Shown here: positions 43,847 to 51,867 of the stretch, one piece after another
How positions within the stretch are numbered: position 1 is the first letter of the stretch
Layout: every line of letters begins with the position of its first letter
From: JAZFYD01 sp036443405
GTDB taxonomy: Bacteria > Planctomycetota > PLA2
Assembly: GCA_036443405.1 (NCBI GenBank)
Contig: JAZFYD010000003.1
Coordinates: 1 to 51,867, forward strand
Direction: 5' to 3'
Length of the DNA: 51,867 nt
Notes under the pieces: generated by a model
The model's input: the letters and a program-made list of their open reading frames with translations, nothing else
The model's database searches: none
What the model was told of the DNA's origin: nothing
Position numbers and translations under genes: made by a program

Positions 43847-44800
43847 TTGGTTGGCGCGAAACAACCCCCGCGGCCGCGCAAGCGCTCGCTTCCCGACTGG
43901 TTCAAGAAACCGCTGCCGCGAGGCGGCGCGACGACCAGGGTCCGTGAGCTGGTCGACGGCCTCGGGCTGCACACCGTTTGCGAGTCGGCCAAGTGCCCCA
44001 ACCTGAACGAGTGCTGGAGTCGCAAGACGGCGACGTTCATGGTGTTGGGGAACCACTGCACGCGCCGCTGCTTTTTCTGTTCCGTGCCCAAGGCGAAACC
44101 GGACCCCGTGGATGCCGACGAACCGCGCCGCGTCGCGGAGGCGGCCCGCCGGTTGGGCCTGGAGCACATCGTGGTGACGTCCGTGGATCGCGACGACCTT
44201 CCCGACAAGGGCGCCGGACATTTCGTGCAGGTCGTATCGGAACTTCGGGCGGCGGGTTCGTTCGTCGTCGAGTTGCTGACGCCGGATTTCAAGGGGATGC
44301 CGGAGGTCGCGGAGAAAATCGTCGATGCCGGCCCCGACATCTTCAATCACAACGTGGAGACGATCCCGCGGCTCTACAAGACCGTGCGGCCCGGCGCGGT
44401 GTATGAGGGTTCGCTGGCGCTGTTGCGGCGCGTCAAGGAGCGCGACCCGCGCATCCTCACAAAATCGGGGCTCATGGTCGGTCTCGGGGAAACGGATGAC
44501 GAGGTGCTCGAGGTCATGCGCGATCTCAGAGCGCACGGCGTGGATATCGTGACGATGGGGCAGTACCTGCGCCCGTCCGATCGTGAGCTGCCCGTATCGC
44601 GATACGTTTCGCCGGAACAGTTCGACGGGCTGCGGGCTCGGGCCGAGGAGATCGGGTTCCTGGGTGTCTACGCGGGACCGTTCGTGCGCTCGTCGTACAA
44701 CGCGGACTCCGTGTACAAACATGTTGTGTCGCGCTCCGCGCGAGCGCACGTTATTTCGCGCTCCGCGCGAGGGCACGTCGCGTACCGATCCGACTCATGA
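43847..44800 (+). CDS. lipA: Lipoyl synthase
   Basis: A 317-residue radical SAM enzyme. The auxiliary cluster motif CESAKCPNLNEC and the SAM-cluster motif CTRRCFFC are intact, as is the RSSY motif (FVRSSYNAD). It inserts two sulfurs into octanoyl chains on lipoyl domains. The only start between the glycosyltransferase stop and conserved KRSLPDWFKKPLP is TTG 43847 (rarer codons aside), giving an N-terminus MVGAKQPPRPRKR. The C-terminus carries an odd extension after SVYKH: SRSARAHV and SRSARGHV, encoded by a 27-bp direct repeat. Its stop overlaps larC in ATGA. Confidence 0.95.
   Translation: MVGAKQPPRPRKRSLPDWFKKPLPRGGATTRVRELVDGLGLHTVCESAKCPNLNECWSRKTATFMVLGNHCTRRCFFCSVPKAKPDPVDADEPRRVAEAARRLGLEHIVVTSVDRDDLPDKGAGHFVQVVSELRAAGSFVVELLTPDFKGMPEVAEKIVDAGPDIFNHNVETIPRLYKTVRPGAVYEGSLALLRRVKERDPRILTKSGLMVGLGETDDEVLEVMRDLRAHGVDIVTMGQYLRPSDRELPVSRYVSPEQFDGLRARAEEIGFLGVYAGPFVRSSYNADSVYKHVVSRSARAHVISRSARGHVAYRSDS
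44729..44778 (+). repeat. 27-bp direct repeat extending the lipA 3' end
   Basis: Two copies of TCGCGCTCCGCGCGAGSGCA followed by CGT (23 bp, one mismatch) start at 44729 and 44756, period 27. Each contains a partial palindrome around CGCGCTCCGCGCG. They are in frame and add about 18 residues to LipA beyond the usual end. Confidence 0.75.
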
Positions 44801-45960
44801 GGCTCGCGCTCCTGGAACCGTTCGCGGGTGTCGCCGGCGACATGCTGGTGGGCGCGCTCGTGGATGCCGGGGCGCCGTTTCGGGCTGTGCGCGCCGCGTT
44901 GGAGGCGCTCCCGCTCGAAGGTTTCACCGTATCCCAGCGCAAGGTGCTGCGGTGCGGCGTGACCGCGCGCAAGTTCCGTGTGAAGCACAAGGAGGATCAC
45001 CACCATCGCGGGCTGACGACGATCCTCAAGATGCTGAAAAAGGCCAAGCTCCAAAAGCCGGTGCGCGAGCGGGCGGTGGCCGCCTTCACGCTCCTGGGTG
45101 AGGCCGAGGCGAAGGTGCACGGCGTCAGTGTCGACGACGTGCACTTCCACGAGGTCGGCGCGGTCGATGCCATCTGCGACATCGTCGGCGCCGCGGCCGC
45201 GCTGCACGCGCTTGAAATCGACGCGCTGCACTGCCGGGCGATGCCGTTGTTCCACGGCTCGGTGAAGGCGGCGCACGGTATGATCCCCTTGCCGGCGCCT
45301 GCGACACTGCATCTGATGCGCGGCATGCCGGTCTACGACTCGGGTCTGCAGGGCGAGCTGGTCACACCGACCGGTGCCGCGTGTGTCGCCGCCTGGGCGA
45401 CCTTCGATCCGCTGCCGCCGCTGGTGCCCGACGCGATCGGTTACGGCGCCGGGGACCGCGATCCGAAGGAATATCCCAACGTCTGTCGGGTGATGACCGG
45501 TGAGGCACCCGAACCGGGCGACGCCGACGGAACCCTGAGCGAGCTCGTCTGTGACGTCGACGACGCGACGCCGCAGGTGCTGGGGCACTTGCTCGAGCGT
45601 TTGCTCGAAGCGGGGGCGCTCGACGCGACGCTGCAACCGACGCAGATGAAAAAGGGGCGGCCCGGCACGCGAGTGACGGCGTTGTGTCTGCACGCACGCG
45701 TCCCGGCCATCGAAGAGGTTCTGTTCCGCGAGGGCACGACGCTCGGGGTTCGCCGCCACGCCGTAGATCGCACGGAGTTGCCGCGCAAGATCGTTTCGGT
45801 GAAGACGCGGTTCGGAAACGTCCGTGTCAAACTCGGTTACCTCGGCCGCGAGGTCGTGCACGCCGCACCGGAGTACGAGGACTGCCGCGCCCTCGCGGAG
45901 TCCGCGGGGGTACCGTTGCGCCAGGTGCTCGAAGAAGCCGTGGCACAATGGTGCCGATGA
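44797..45960 (+). CDS. larC: LarC-type nickel-pincer cofactor synthase
   Basis: A 387-residue protein, full length for LarC. Opens MRLALLEPFAGVAGDMLVGALVDAG, followed by a His-rich segment (KHKEDHHHRGL, about 64-74), HFHEVGAVDAICDIVGAA, and GMIPLPAPATLHLMRGMPVY with ELVTPTGAAC. The C-terminal domain has DDATPQVLGHLLERLLEAGALD and PTQMKKGRPGTRVTALC. LarC inserts nickel into the pincer nucleotide cofactor of lactate racemase-type enzymes, hydrolysing CTP. In some lactobacilli it is made by programmed frameshift; here a single uninterrupted frame is seen. No larA, larB or larE is in the window. Start overlaps the lipA stop. Confidence 0.93.
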   Translation: MRLALLEPFAGVAGDMLVGALVDAGAPFRAVRAALEALPLEGFTVSQRKVLRCGVTARKFRVKHKEDHHHRGLTTILKMLKKAKLQKPVRERAVAAFTLLGEAEAKVHGVSVDDVHFHEVGAVDAICDIVGAAAALHALEIDALHCRAMPLFHGSVKAAHGMIPLPAPATLHLMRGMPVYDSGLQGELVTPTGAACVAAWATFDPLPPLVPDAIGYGAGDRDPKEYPNVCRVMTGEAPEPGDADGTLSELVCDVDDATPQVLGHLLERLLEAGALDATLQPTQMKKGRPGTRVTALCLHARVPAIEEVLFREGTTLGVRRHAVDRTELPRKIVSVKTRFGNVRVKLGYLGREVVHAAPEYEDCRALAESAGVPLRQVLEEAVAQWCR

Positions 45961-46559
45961 ACGGGCCCAGGTCTCGCCGTGCGATCGCCTCCGCATTTCT
46001 GCTCGTCGCGCTGAGCGTCGCGTTGTCACTGATCGCGTGCGGCGCCGGCGAGGAGCCGGACCCGCCGGTGGATCCGAAGGAGACCCCCGAATCGCCCAAC
46101 GCAAAGTGGCTGTCCCACGCGGTGAAGATTCCGGCAAAGATGCTGGGGTTCGTGATCTCGACGCCGAAGGGCTGGGGGCCGCTGCGCATCCCGAACGACT
46201 GGGGGATTCAGTTCGCCCCAGACGGCGAGGGCTGGCGTCCGAACTTCAGCGTCTATTGGGCGAAAAAGGAAGAGAGCCTCACGCGGCTGTTTTCGGACGG
46301 CAAGGCGAAGTACTTGCAGGGGCCTTTGGCCGGCGACGAAATCTCCCAAGGCGAAGGGTCGGTCGCCGGGATGCCGGCGAGATACCTGGTTTTCGAGCGC
46401 GACGAAAAGCCGGTAGGCCGCTTGGCATGGATCGTCTGGTTCTACGTCGGGCCCGACGGATACGGCGAGGTGAAGGCCGAATGCCGCGCCAAGGACTTCG
46501 AGAAGTACCGACCCCTGTTCGAAGAGATGACGCGCCGGATCCGCTACCGGTCGTCTTGA
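45957..46559 (+). CDS. Lipoprotein of unknown function
   Basis: A 200-residue protein. The signal SRRAIASAFLLVALSVALSLIAC has lipobox LIAC; a Glu/Pro-rich tether follows (GAGEEPDPPVDPKETPE). The mature domain (about 55-200) is alpha+beta with Trp-rich strands (KGWGPLRIPNDWGIQFAPDG, RLAWIVWFYVG) and resembles the PsbP/DcrB-like small domains in form only. ATG 45957 overlaps the larC stop as ATGA; an in-frame ATG at 45948 with AAGAAG upstream is equally likely. Overlaps the convergent aminotransferase gene by 16 nt. Confidence 0.78.
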   Translation: MNGPRSRRAIASAFLLVALSVALSLIACGAGEEPDPPVDPKETPESPNAKWLSHAVKIPAKMLGFVISTPKGWGPLRIPNDWGIQFAPDGEGWRPNFSVYWAKKEESLTRLFSDGKAKYLQGPLAGDEISQGEGSVAGMPARYLVFERDEKPVGRLAWIVWFYVGPDGYGEVKAECRAKDFEKYRPLFEEMTRRIRYRSS

Positions 46560-47560
46560 TCGCGCCGCGCCTCCACGACTTCGCAAATCGCCGCGACGCC
46601 CTTTTTGAACACCGCCGGATCCGCCCCGAGGAACATGCGGATTCCGTAGGGCGCGCCGAAGTAGGAACCGCGCGCGACGCCGACTCCGCGGCGTTCGAGT
46701 TCGTCGCTCACGGCGTCCCCGTTGCCGACATCCACCAATGCCGTCAGGCCGCCGTCCGGATCCGGAAACGAGAGTCCCGCCGCGCGTAACGTCCGTAGGT
46801 TCGTGGCGACGTGCCGCATGTTCTTCTTGCGCCATTCACCAAGCCGCGGCCAGACGGTCAGGAGTTTCAGGATCGACGGAGTCGCGACCTGCACCGAAAC
46901 CAGGTTGTCCACCCTGCGGATCGGCTCGAGTAGGTCGGGGTGACCCAGGACCCAACCAAGGCGTAGGCCGCCGAGACCGTGTGTCTTGGTGAACGAACCG
47001 GTGGTGAGGAATCGTGGATGGCGGGTCGCGGCGACCGCTGTGCGCTTGCGCTGCAGTTCCGTGTAGACCTCATCGACGACCACCACGCCACCGCGATTGG
47101 CAAATCGCGCGAGCGCTTTCCAGTCCCGATCCGCCAGCGCGCGGCCCGTCGGGTTGTGGGGTGATGTCACCACCGCGAGACGCGCCTCTTTCGGGATCGG
47201 CCCGAGCCCGTCCGGATGGACCAATACGTCCGCGATCTCGCATCCAAGCGCCCGCGGTACCTCGGCGAGGGGCGCGTACCGCGGGAGTTCGACCGCGACG
47301 AGTTCTCCGGGATCGCTGAACGCCGCGATCGAGATGAAGTTTGCCAGCGACGTCCCCCCGACGAGGTAAACGTGGTCCCTGGGAACACCGAACCGGCCGG
47401 CGAGCTTGGCCTGCAGTTCGGGGTGGCCGCTGCCGTACTCGCGAAGAGTCGACCCGCCCGGATTGCCGGCGCCGCTGAAGCCGAGTTGGATCGAAATGGC
47501 GTTTTTGGACGCCTTCTTGGAGCCGGCGCGGCGGCCAAGAGGCTCTGTCGCTTGGCCCAC
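46544..47560 (-). CDS. PLP-dependent aminotransferase, class I/II
   Basis: A 338-residue fold-type I enzyme, shorter than most AspC proteins. PLP-binding landmarks: GGTSLANFISIAAFSDPGE, VTSPHNPTGRALAD, VVVDEVYTELQ, the PLP lysine in TTGSFTKTHGLGGLRLGWVLG and the C-terminal GVGVARGSYFGAPYGIRMFLG with the carboxylate-binding arginine. Start GTG 47560 leaves a short N-terminus (MGQATEPLGRRAGSKKASKN) lacking the usual arm. HisC-like and MalY-like enzymes share this length; the substrate is not assignable. Transcribed divergently from the SH3 protein. Confidence 0.88.
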   Translation of the reverse strand: MGQATEPLGRRAGSKKASKNAISIQLGFSGAGNPGGSTLREYGSGHPELQAKLAGRFGVPRDHVYLVGGTSLANFISIAAFSDPGELVAVELPRYAPLAEVPRALGCEIADVLVHPDGLGPIPKEARLAVVTSPHNPTGRALADRDWKALARFANRGGVVVVDEVYTELQRKRTAVAATRHPRFLTTGSFTKTHGLGGLRLGWVLGHPDLLEPIRRVDNLVSVQVATPSILKLLTVWPRLGEWRKKNMRHVATNLRTLRAAGLSFPDPDGGLTALVDVGNGDAVSDELERRGVGVARGSYFGAPYGIRMFLGADPAVFKKGVAAICEVVEARRDQDDR

Positions 47561-47592
47561 TCCATATGGGGGAAAAAAGCGTTTCGCATACT

Positions 47593-47605
47593 ATATCCTT
47601 GATAT
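47593..47605. promoter_or_regulatory. AT-rich palindrome in a divergent promoter region
   Basis: ATATC-CTT-GATAT lies in the only AT-rich stretch of the 142-nt gap between the aminotransferase and the SH3-protein gene. GCCTCA (47614-47619) and TGAGGC (47629-47634) form a further small inverted repeat. Candidate operator or -10 region for either gene. Confidence 0.3.
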
Positions 47606-47702
47606 TGGGGGTGCCTCAGGGGATCTTATGAGGCGATCCAATGCGCCACCCCGATCCAGGTCTGGTTCAGGGGTTCGGTGGCGGCCGCTAGGGAGGCTAG
47701 GC

Positions 47703-48848
47703 ATGAAATCAGTCGGGCAGATGATCCTGAAAATGTCCCCGAGAATCGCGGTGATGACCGCCCTCATTCTGGCCGTTCCGGGTGTCGCGATGGCGGGACC
47801 TGGTGCGGAAAAGAGTGGGGCGAAGTATGCCGGAGAGATTACCGCGAACCAGCTGCGGCTTCGCGCCGGACCTGGGCAGGCCTATCAGGAAGTCGTGCGC
47901 CTGGCGAGGGGCGACAAGGTCGTGGTGGTCGGCAGGCACCCGAACGCGACCGAGTGGCTGCGCGTTGAAGTCCCCCAGGGTTTTCACGCGTGGGTCTTCG
48001 GCAAGTACGTCGAGAAAAGCGGCAAGAGCGGCGTGGTGCAGACCGACCGTTTGTTGATCCGCCCGCGTCCGTCCACGCGCTACCACCAGCTTCAGGGCCG
48101 TTTCAATCGCGGCGACAAACTGAAGATCGAGAGCGAGAAGGCGATGACCGACGGCGTCTGGTATCGCGTTTGGGTATCGCGCAAGGTCCCGCTCTACGCG
48201 CACGGAGACTTCATCAAGAACGTGGGCCCGGCCTCGCTCGCGGAAGCTGTGAAAAAGAACGCCGTTACGCCCGCGAAGCTCGCGGTGCGCGCGAAGAACG
48301 ACAAGACACTCATCCTGCTCGACAAGAACATCGCCACGGCGCTCAAGCGCCCTGCCGGCACGGCGATCGACATCGCGCCGATGCAGCGCACGTTCAAGGC
48401 GATCGACCTCAAGGCGCTCGCGCCCACGGATCGCACGCTCTATTACCGTGTGCACGCGAACCTGACGCAGCTGGAGAAACGCGAAGCGATCCGCGGACTG
48501 CAGGCCAAGGAGTCCCGCCTGAAGGGGGACCTCGAACGCCGCCTCAAGCTGATCGAGGAGGACTACCAGCGCAAGCTGGCCGCGATCGAGGCGGAAGCGA
48601 ACAAGCCGAAGAAGCCGCAGTTCACCGCGATCGGAATCCTGAAGCATGCGCCCGATCTGTTCGGCAAGCGTCCGTCGCACCGGCTCGTTGAAGGCAACAA
48701 GATCCGCTACTACCTGATCTCCACGTCCTATGACCTCTCGCGCTTCTCCGGGAAACGTGTCGGCGTGATCGGCCTGCTGGATCCGGAGAGCGGCACCGGT
48801 CGTTACACGATCATGGTTCGCCGCATCGAGATCCTGGGCGAGGAGTGA
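47703..48848 (+). CDS. Secreted protein with two bacterial SH3 domains
   Basis: A 381-residue protein. A signal peptide (ALILAVPGVAMAGPG, about 19-33) follows a basic start. Two SH3b domains are visible: about 42-100 (AGEITANQLRLRAGPGQAYQEVVRLARGD, FHAWVFGKYVEK) and 105-165 (VQTDRLLIRPRPSTRYHQLQ, YRVWVSRKVPLYAHGDFIK). A helical, charged segment (about 255-310) precedes a C-terminal OB-like domain (about 310-380; FTAIGILKHAPDLFGKRPSH). SH3b domains usually bind peptidoglycan, so a periplasmic wall-associated role is likely. ATG 47703 follows GGGAGG. It lies just upstream of a histidine kinase and may be part of its sensing unit. Confidence 0.85.
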   Translation: MKSVGQMILKMSPRIAVMTALILAVPGVAMAGPGAEKSGAKYAGEITANQLRLRAGPGQAYQEVVRLARGDKVVVVGRHPNATEWLRVEVPQGFHAWVFGKYVEKSGKSGVVQTDRLLIRPRPSTRYHQLQGRFNRGDKLKIESEKAMTDGVWYRVWVSRKVPLYAHGDFIKNVGPASLAEAVKKNAVTPAKLAVRAKNDKTLILLDKNIATALKRPAGTAIDIAPMQRTFKAIDLKALAPTDRTLYYRVHANLTQLEKREAIRGLQAKESRLKGDLERRLKLIEEDYQRKLAAIEAEANKPKKPQFTAIGILKHAPDLFGKRPSHRLVEGNKIRYYLISTSYDLSRFSGKRVGVIGLLDPESGTGRYTIMVRRIEILGEE

Positions 48849-48867
48849 TCGGATCTAGTGTTGTTGG

Positions 48868-48893
48868 TTGGATCCGATTGTGATCGGATCCAA
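48868..48893 (+). promoter_or_regulatory. Perfect 11-bp palindrome over the histidine kinase start
   Basis: TTGGATCCGAT (48868-48878) and ATCGGATCCAA (48883-48893) are perfectly complementary with a 4-nt loop TGTG that contains the GTG start codon (48880-48882). A further GATCGGATC lies at 48847-48855. The palindrome could be a protein-binding operator or an mRNA hairpin occluding the start. Confidence 0.5.
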
Positions 48894-50154
48894 ACTGGCA
48901 GGGCGAATCGTCCTGCCGCTGTTGGCGCTGGTCGGGGTTCTTTTCGCCATCCTGGCTGCTGTCGCGGTCCGGGTGGCGGATAGCCGCGTCGAGGAGGAGC
49001 TGAACTCCTCAGCGGACCGCATCGCGCGCGCGCTGGATCAGATCCCGGCGGGCGCGCTGCCGCAACTCGCGGAGTTGATGGGTGTTGAGATTGCCGTTCG
49101 CACGAACCAGACGTGGGTGAACTCCGCAGGATGGAGTGGCGGCTTCGGGAAGCTCAAGACGGATCGGCCTGAGGTAAACGGGGTTCCCTACCGCGCAGTG
49201 AAGCGTGATGGCCGCGCGGACGCGGAGTACATCATCTTCACTCCGCAGGAGCAGCTGACCCGCCGTCGTCGTGACGCGCTGGTGCCGGTGCTGACCACCG
49301 GCGCGCTCGGGCTGTTCGTCGCGGCCGTGCTCGGCATCCTCGTCGCGCGCACGATCGCGCGGCCCGTGCGCGCGCTCTCCGAAACCGCCGGCCGGTACGC
49401 ACGTGGCGAAGAAACGGGGCCGCTGCCGGCGCACGGGCCCGGTGAGATCGGCGACCTCGAGGACTCGTTTCGGAAGATGCTCGCGGCGATCTCCGAGAGC
49501 GAGGAGAAGCTGCGCGAGAGCGAGCGCTTCGCGGCACTCGGCCGGTTGGCCGGTGGCATCGCGCACGAACTGCGCAATCCGCTGACCGCGATCCGCATGG
49601 CGGTGGAGACCGGGTTTGCCGGTGGCGCCACCCCGCCCGAAGAGGCGCGCGACATGGCGCTATCCGAAATCGACAGGCTCGACCGGACCCTGACCGAGTT
49701 GCTCGAGTTCGTGCGCCCTCGCAAACCGATTCCGCAAACGATCGACCTTGCCCGCTTTCTCGACGAGTGCGCGGCGCTGCTGCGGGCGCAGTGCGAGCAT
49801 CTCGGCGTCTCGCTGGACGTCGACGCGAGCGGGACGGTTTCAGCCGATCCGGACCGGCTCAAGCAGGCGATCCTGAACCTCGTGCTGAACGGCGCCCAGG
49901 CCCAACCGCGGGGTGGCGCCGTGCGACTGATCGGTCGCGACGACGAGGTTTCCGTGGCCGACGAAGGTGGTGGAATCGACGCGGAGGTTCGCGACGAGTT
50001 GTTTCAGCCATTCGTGAGCACCAAGTCCGCCGGCATCGGATTGGGCCTGGCCGTCGTGAAGAAGGTCGCGGACGAACACGGCGCCGAGTTGGACTTCGAA
50101 ACCGGGGAAAACGGCACGACGTTCCGGTTGAAGTTTCCGCCGGCCGGCGCGTGA
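48880..50154 (+). CDS. Sensor histidine kinase (HAMP, NtrB/NtrY-like)
   Basis: A 424-residue kinase. Helix 1 (about 7-33), a periplasmic sensor (about 34-133), helix 2 (about 138-160), HAMP (RTIARPVRALSETAGRYARG), H-box GGIAHELRNPLTAIRMAVE (His229), N-box LVLNGAQAQPRGG, G1 VADEGGGID, F-box ELFQPFVSTK and G2 GIGLGLAVVKKVADEHG. The order and the HELRNPLTAI sequence place it in the group that phosphorylates sigma-54 activators. A GTG at 48880 or TTG at 48868 is the only plausible start, as an in-frame TAG lies at 48856. It forms a pair with the regulator 47 nt downstream. Confidence 0.93.
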   Translation: MIGSKLAGRIVLPLLALVGVLFAILAAVAVRVADSRVEEELNSSADRIARALDQIPAGALPQLAELMGVEIAVRTNQTWVNSAGWSGGFGKLKTDRPEVNGVPYRAVKRDGRADAEYIIFTPQEQLTRRRRDALVPVLTTGALGLFVAAVLGILVARTIARPVRALSETAGRYARGEETGPLPAHGPGEIGDLEDSFRKMLAAISESEEKLRESERFAALGRLAGGIAHELRNPLTAIRMAVETGFAGGATPPEEARDMALSEIDRLDRTLTELLEFVRPRKPIPQTIDLARFLDECAALLRAQCEHLGVSLDVDASGTVSADPDRLKQAILNLVLNGAQAQPRGGAVRLIGRDDEVSVADEGGGIDAEVRDELFQPFVSTKSAGIGLGLAVVKKVADEHGAELDFETGENGTTFRLKFPPAGA

Positions 50155-50201
50155 GTCGCGAGACTTCCTGTTGGCACGGGGCCTCCTGTTAAGTTTGGGG
50201 C

Positions 50202-51554
<1,353 letters not shown>

Positions 51555-51633
51555 GGGGAGGGCGGCGTACGCCGCGAACTTGAGACGGTCGGCCGGTCGA
51601 TTCTCGAAAAAAACAGGCACGTCCTCGGGAATA

Positions 51634-51867
51634 ATGCGGGGCGGTGGATCGGTGAGCCGCTATCGCATTGAAGCAACCCTGGCGCAGGCGCGGCGTGGAG
51701 TCGTGTACCGCGCGGTCGACGAGGAGAACGGCGAGACGTGCTGTCTGCGCTTGTTCGATCGCAGCGCGAAATTCGATTGGCACCCTGTGCCCGACCACCT
51801 CGGGATCGTCGCCCGCCACGGAACAGGCGAGATCCGCGGTTTGCCGTTCGGCGCCTACGACCTGGTG
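51634..51867 (+). CDS. Divergent Ser/Thr kinase-like protein, cut by the window end
   Basis: The first 78 codons only. From ATG 51634 (or GTG 51652) the reading gives SRYRIEATLAQARRGVVYRA and VDEENGETCCLRLFD, which line up with the first lobe of a Ser/Thr kinase (YRIxxxLGxGGxGxVYxA ... VAxKxL). The glycine-rich loop keeps only its last glycine, and the ATP-anchoring lysine position is Arg (CCLRLF). Whether it is active depends on the catalytic loop beyond the window. It follows the response regulator by 79 nt on the same strand. Confidence 0.6.
   Translation, partial: MRGGGSVSRYRIEATLAQARRGVVYRAVDEENGETCCLRLFDRSAKFDWHPVPDHLGIVARHGTGEIRGLPFGAYDLV

Overview
This 51.9 kb window is high-GC bacterial chromosome (by eye well above 60% GC, many GTG and TTG starts). 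I infer a member or relative of the Planctomycetota. The pointers are a kinase-like protein with a degenerate J-domain-like N-terminus, a FloA/NfeD membrane cluster, an archaeal/eukaryote-type prolyl-tRNA synthetase, many large secreted proteins of unknown function, and short dispersed palindromes. The phylum is inference; no rRNA lies in the window. I see no integrase, transposase, prophage or CRISPR array.

Layout. 0-3 kb, minus strand: a secreted protein with an internal duplication, then the fluoride channel crcB/fluC and a DUF190 protein; a small NapB-like diheme cytochrome fragment lies upstream. 3-10.5 kb, plus: tandem-domain UspA, a stand-alone LolC/E permease, an FHA-DUF4388 protein, a secreted transglutaminase-like protein, a prolyl oligopeptidase lipoprotein and a cupin whose probable lipoprotein leader is in another frame. 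10.8-16 kb: a 1190-residue J-domain-like/pseudokinase/Ig-like/LamG membrane protein, a secreted alpha/beta hydrolase and a small membrane protein. 16.4-20.3 kb: an orphan rplC (minus), gpmI, and an RseA/RseB-like pair. 20.4-23 kb: lolE-lolD and a small lipoprotein. 23.2-26.9 kb, minus: long NfeD protease, short NfeD, FloA flotillin and a charged membrane protein, read in that order. 27-27.3 kb: a probable small RNA with its own promoter and terminator (plus), and tRNA-Ala(GGC) with promoter and terminator (minus). 27.4-36.7 kb, plus: proS, a tail-anchored coiled-coil protein, a cobalamin riboswitch leading a beta-propeller lipoprotein, an aminotransferase, a large secreted protein and ltaE. 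36.9-40.8 kb, minus: leuS and a secreted protein. 40.8-46.6 kb, plus: phosphomannomutase/phosphoglucomutase, a small conserved-looking protein, a glycosyltransferase, lipA, larC and a lipoprotein. 46.5-47.6 kb, minus: a PLP aminotransferase. 47.7-51.9 kb, plus: a two-SH3 secreted protein, a histidine kinase, a sigma-54 response regulator and the start of a divergent kinase cut by the window end.

How it works together. Most genes are housekeeping or envelope-facing. Four points stand out. (1) A palindrome family, CCAACGGC-loop-GCCGTTGG, sits 4-14 nt downstream of the stop codons of five unrelated genes, in gene orientation. A second family (ACCACAGAGGCAC...) does the same at three further gene ends, including both ends of the convergent ltaE/leuS pair. 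(2) A cobalamin riboswitch precedes a lipoprotein predicted to be a beta-propeller, which recalls the BtuG vitamin B12-capture lipoproteins. (3) The FloA/NfeD cluster carries an additional membrane partner. (4) A kinase-like receptor lacks the ATP-anchoring lysine, and a second divergent kinase lies at the right edge.
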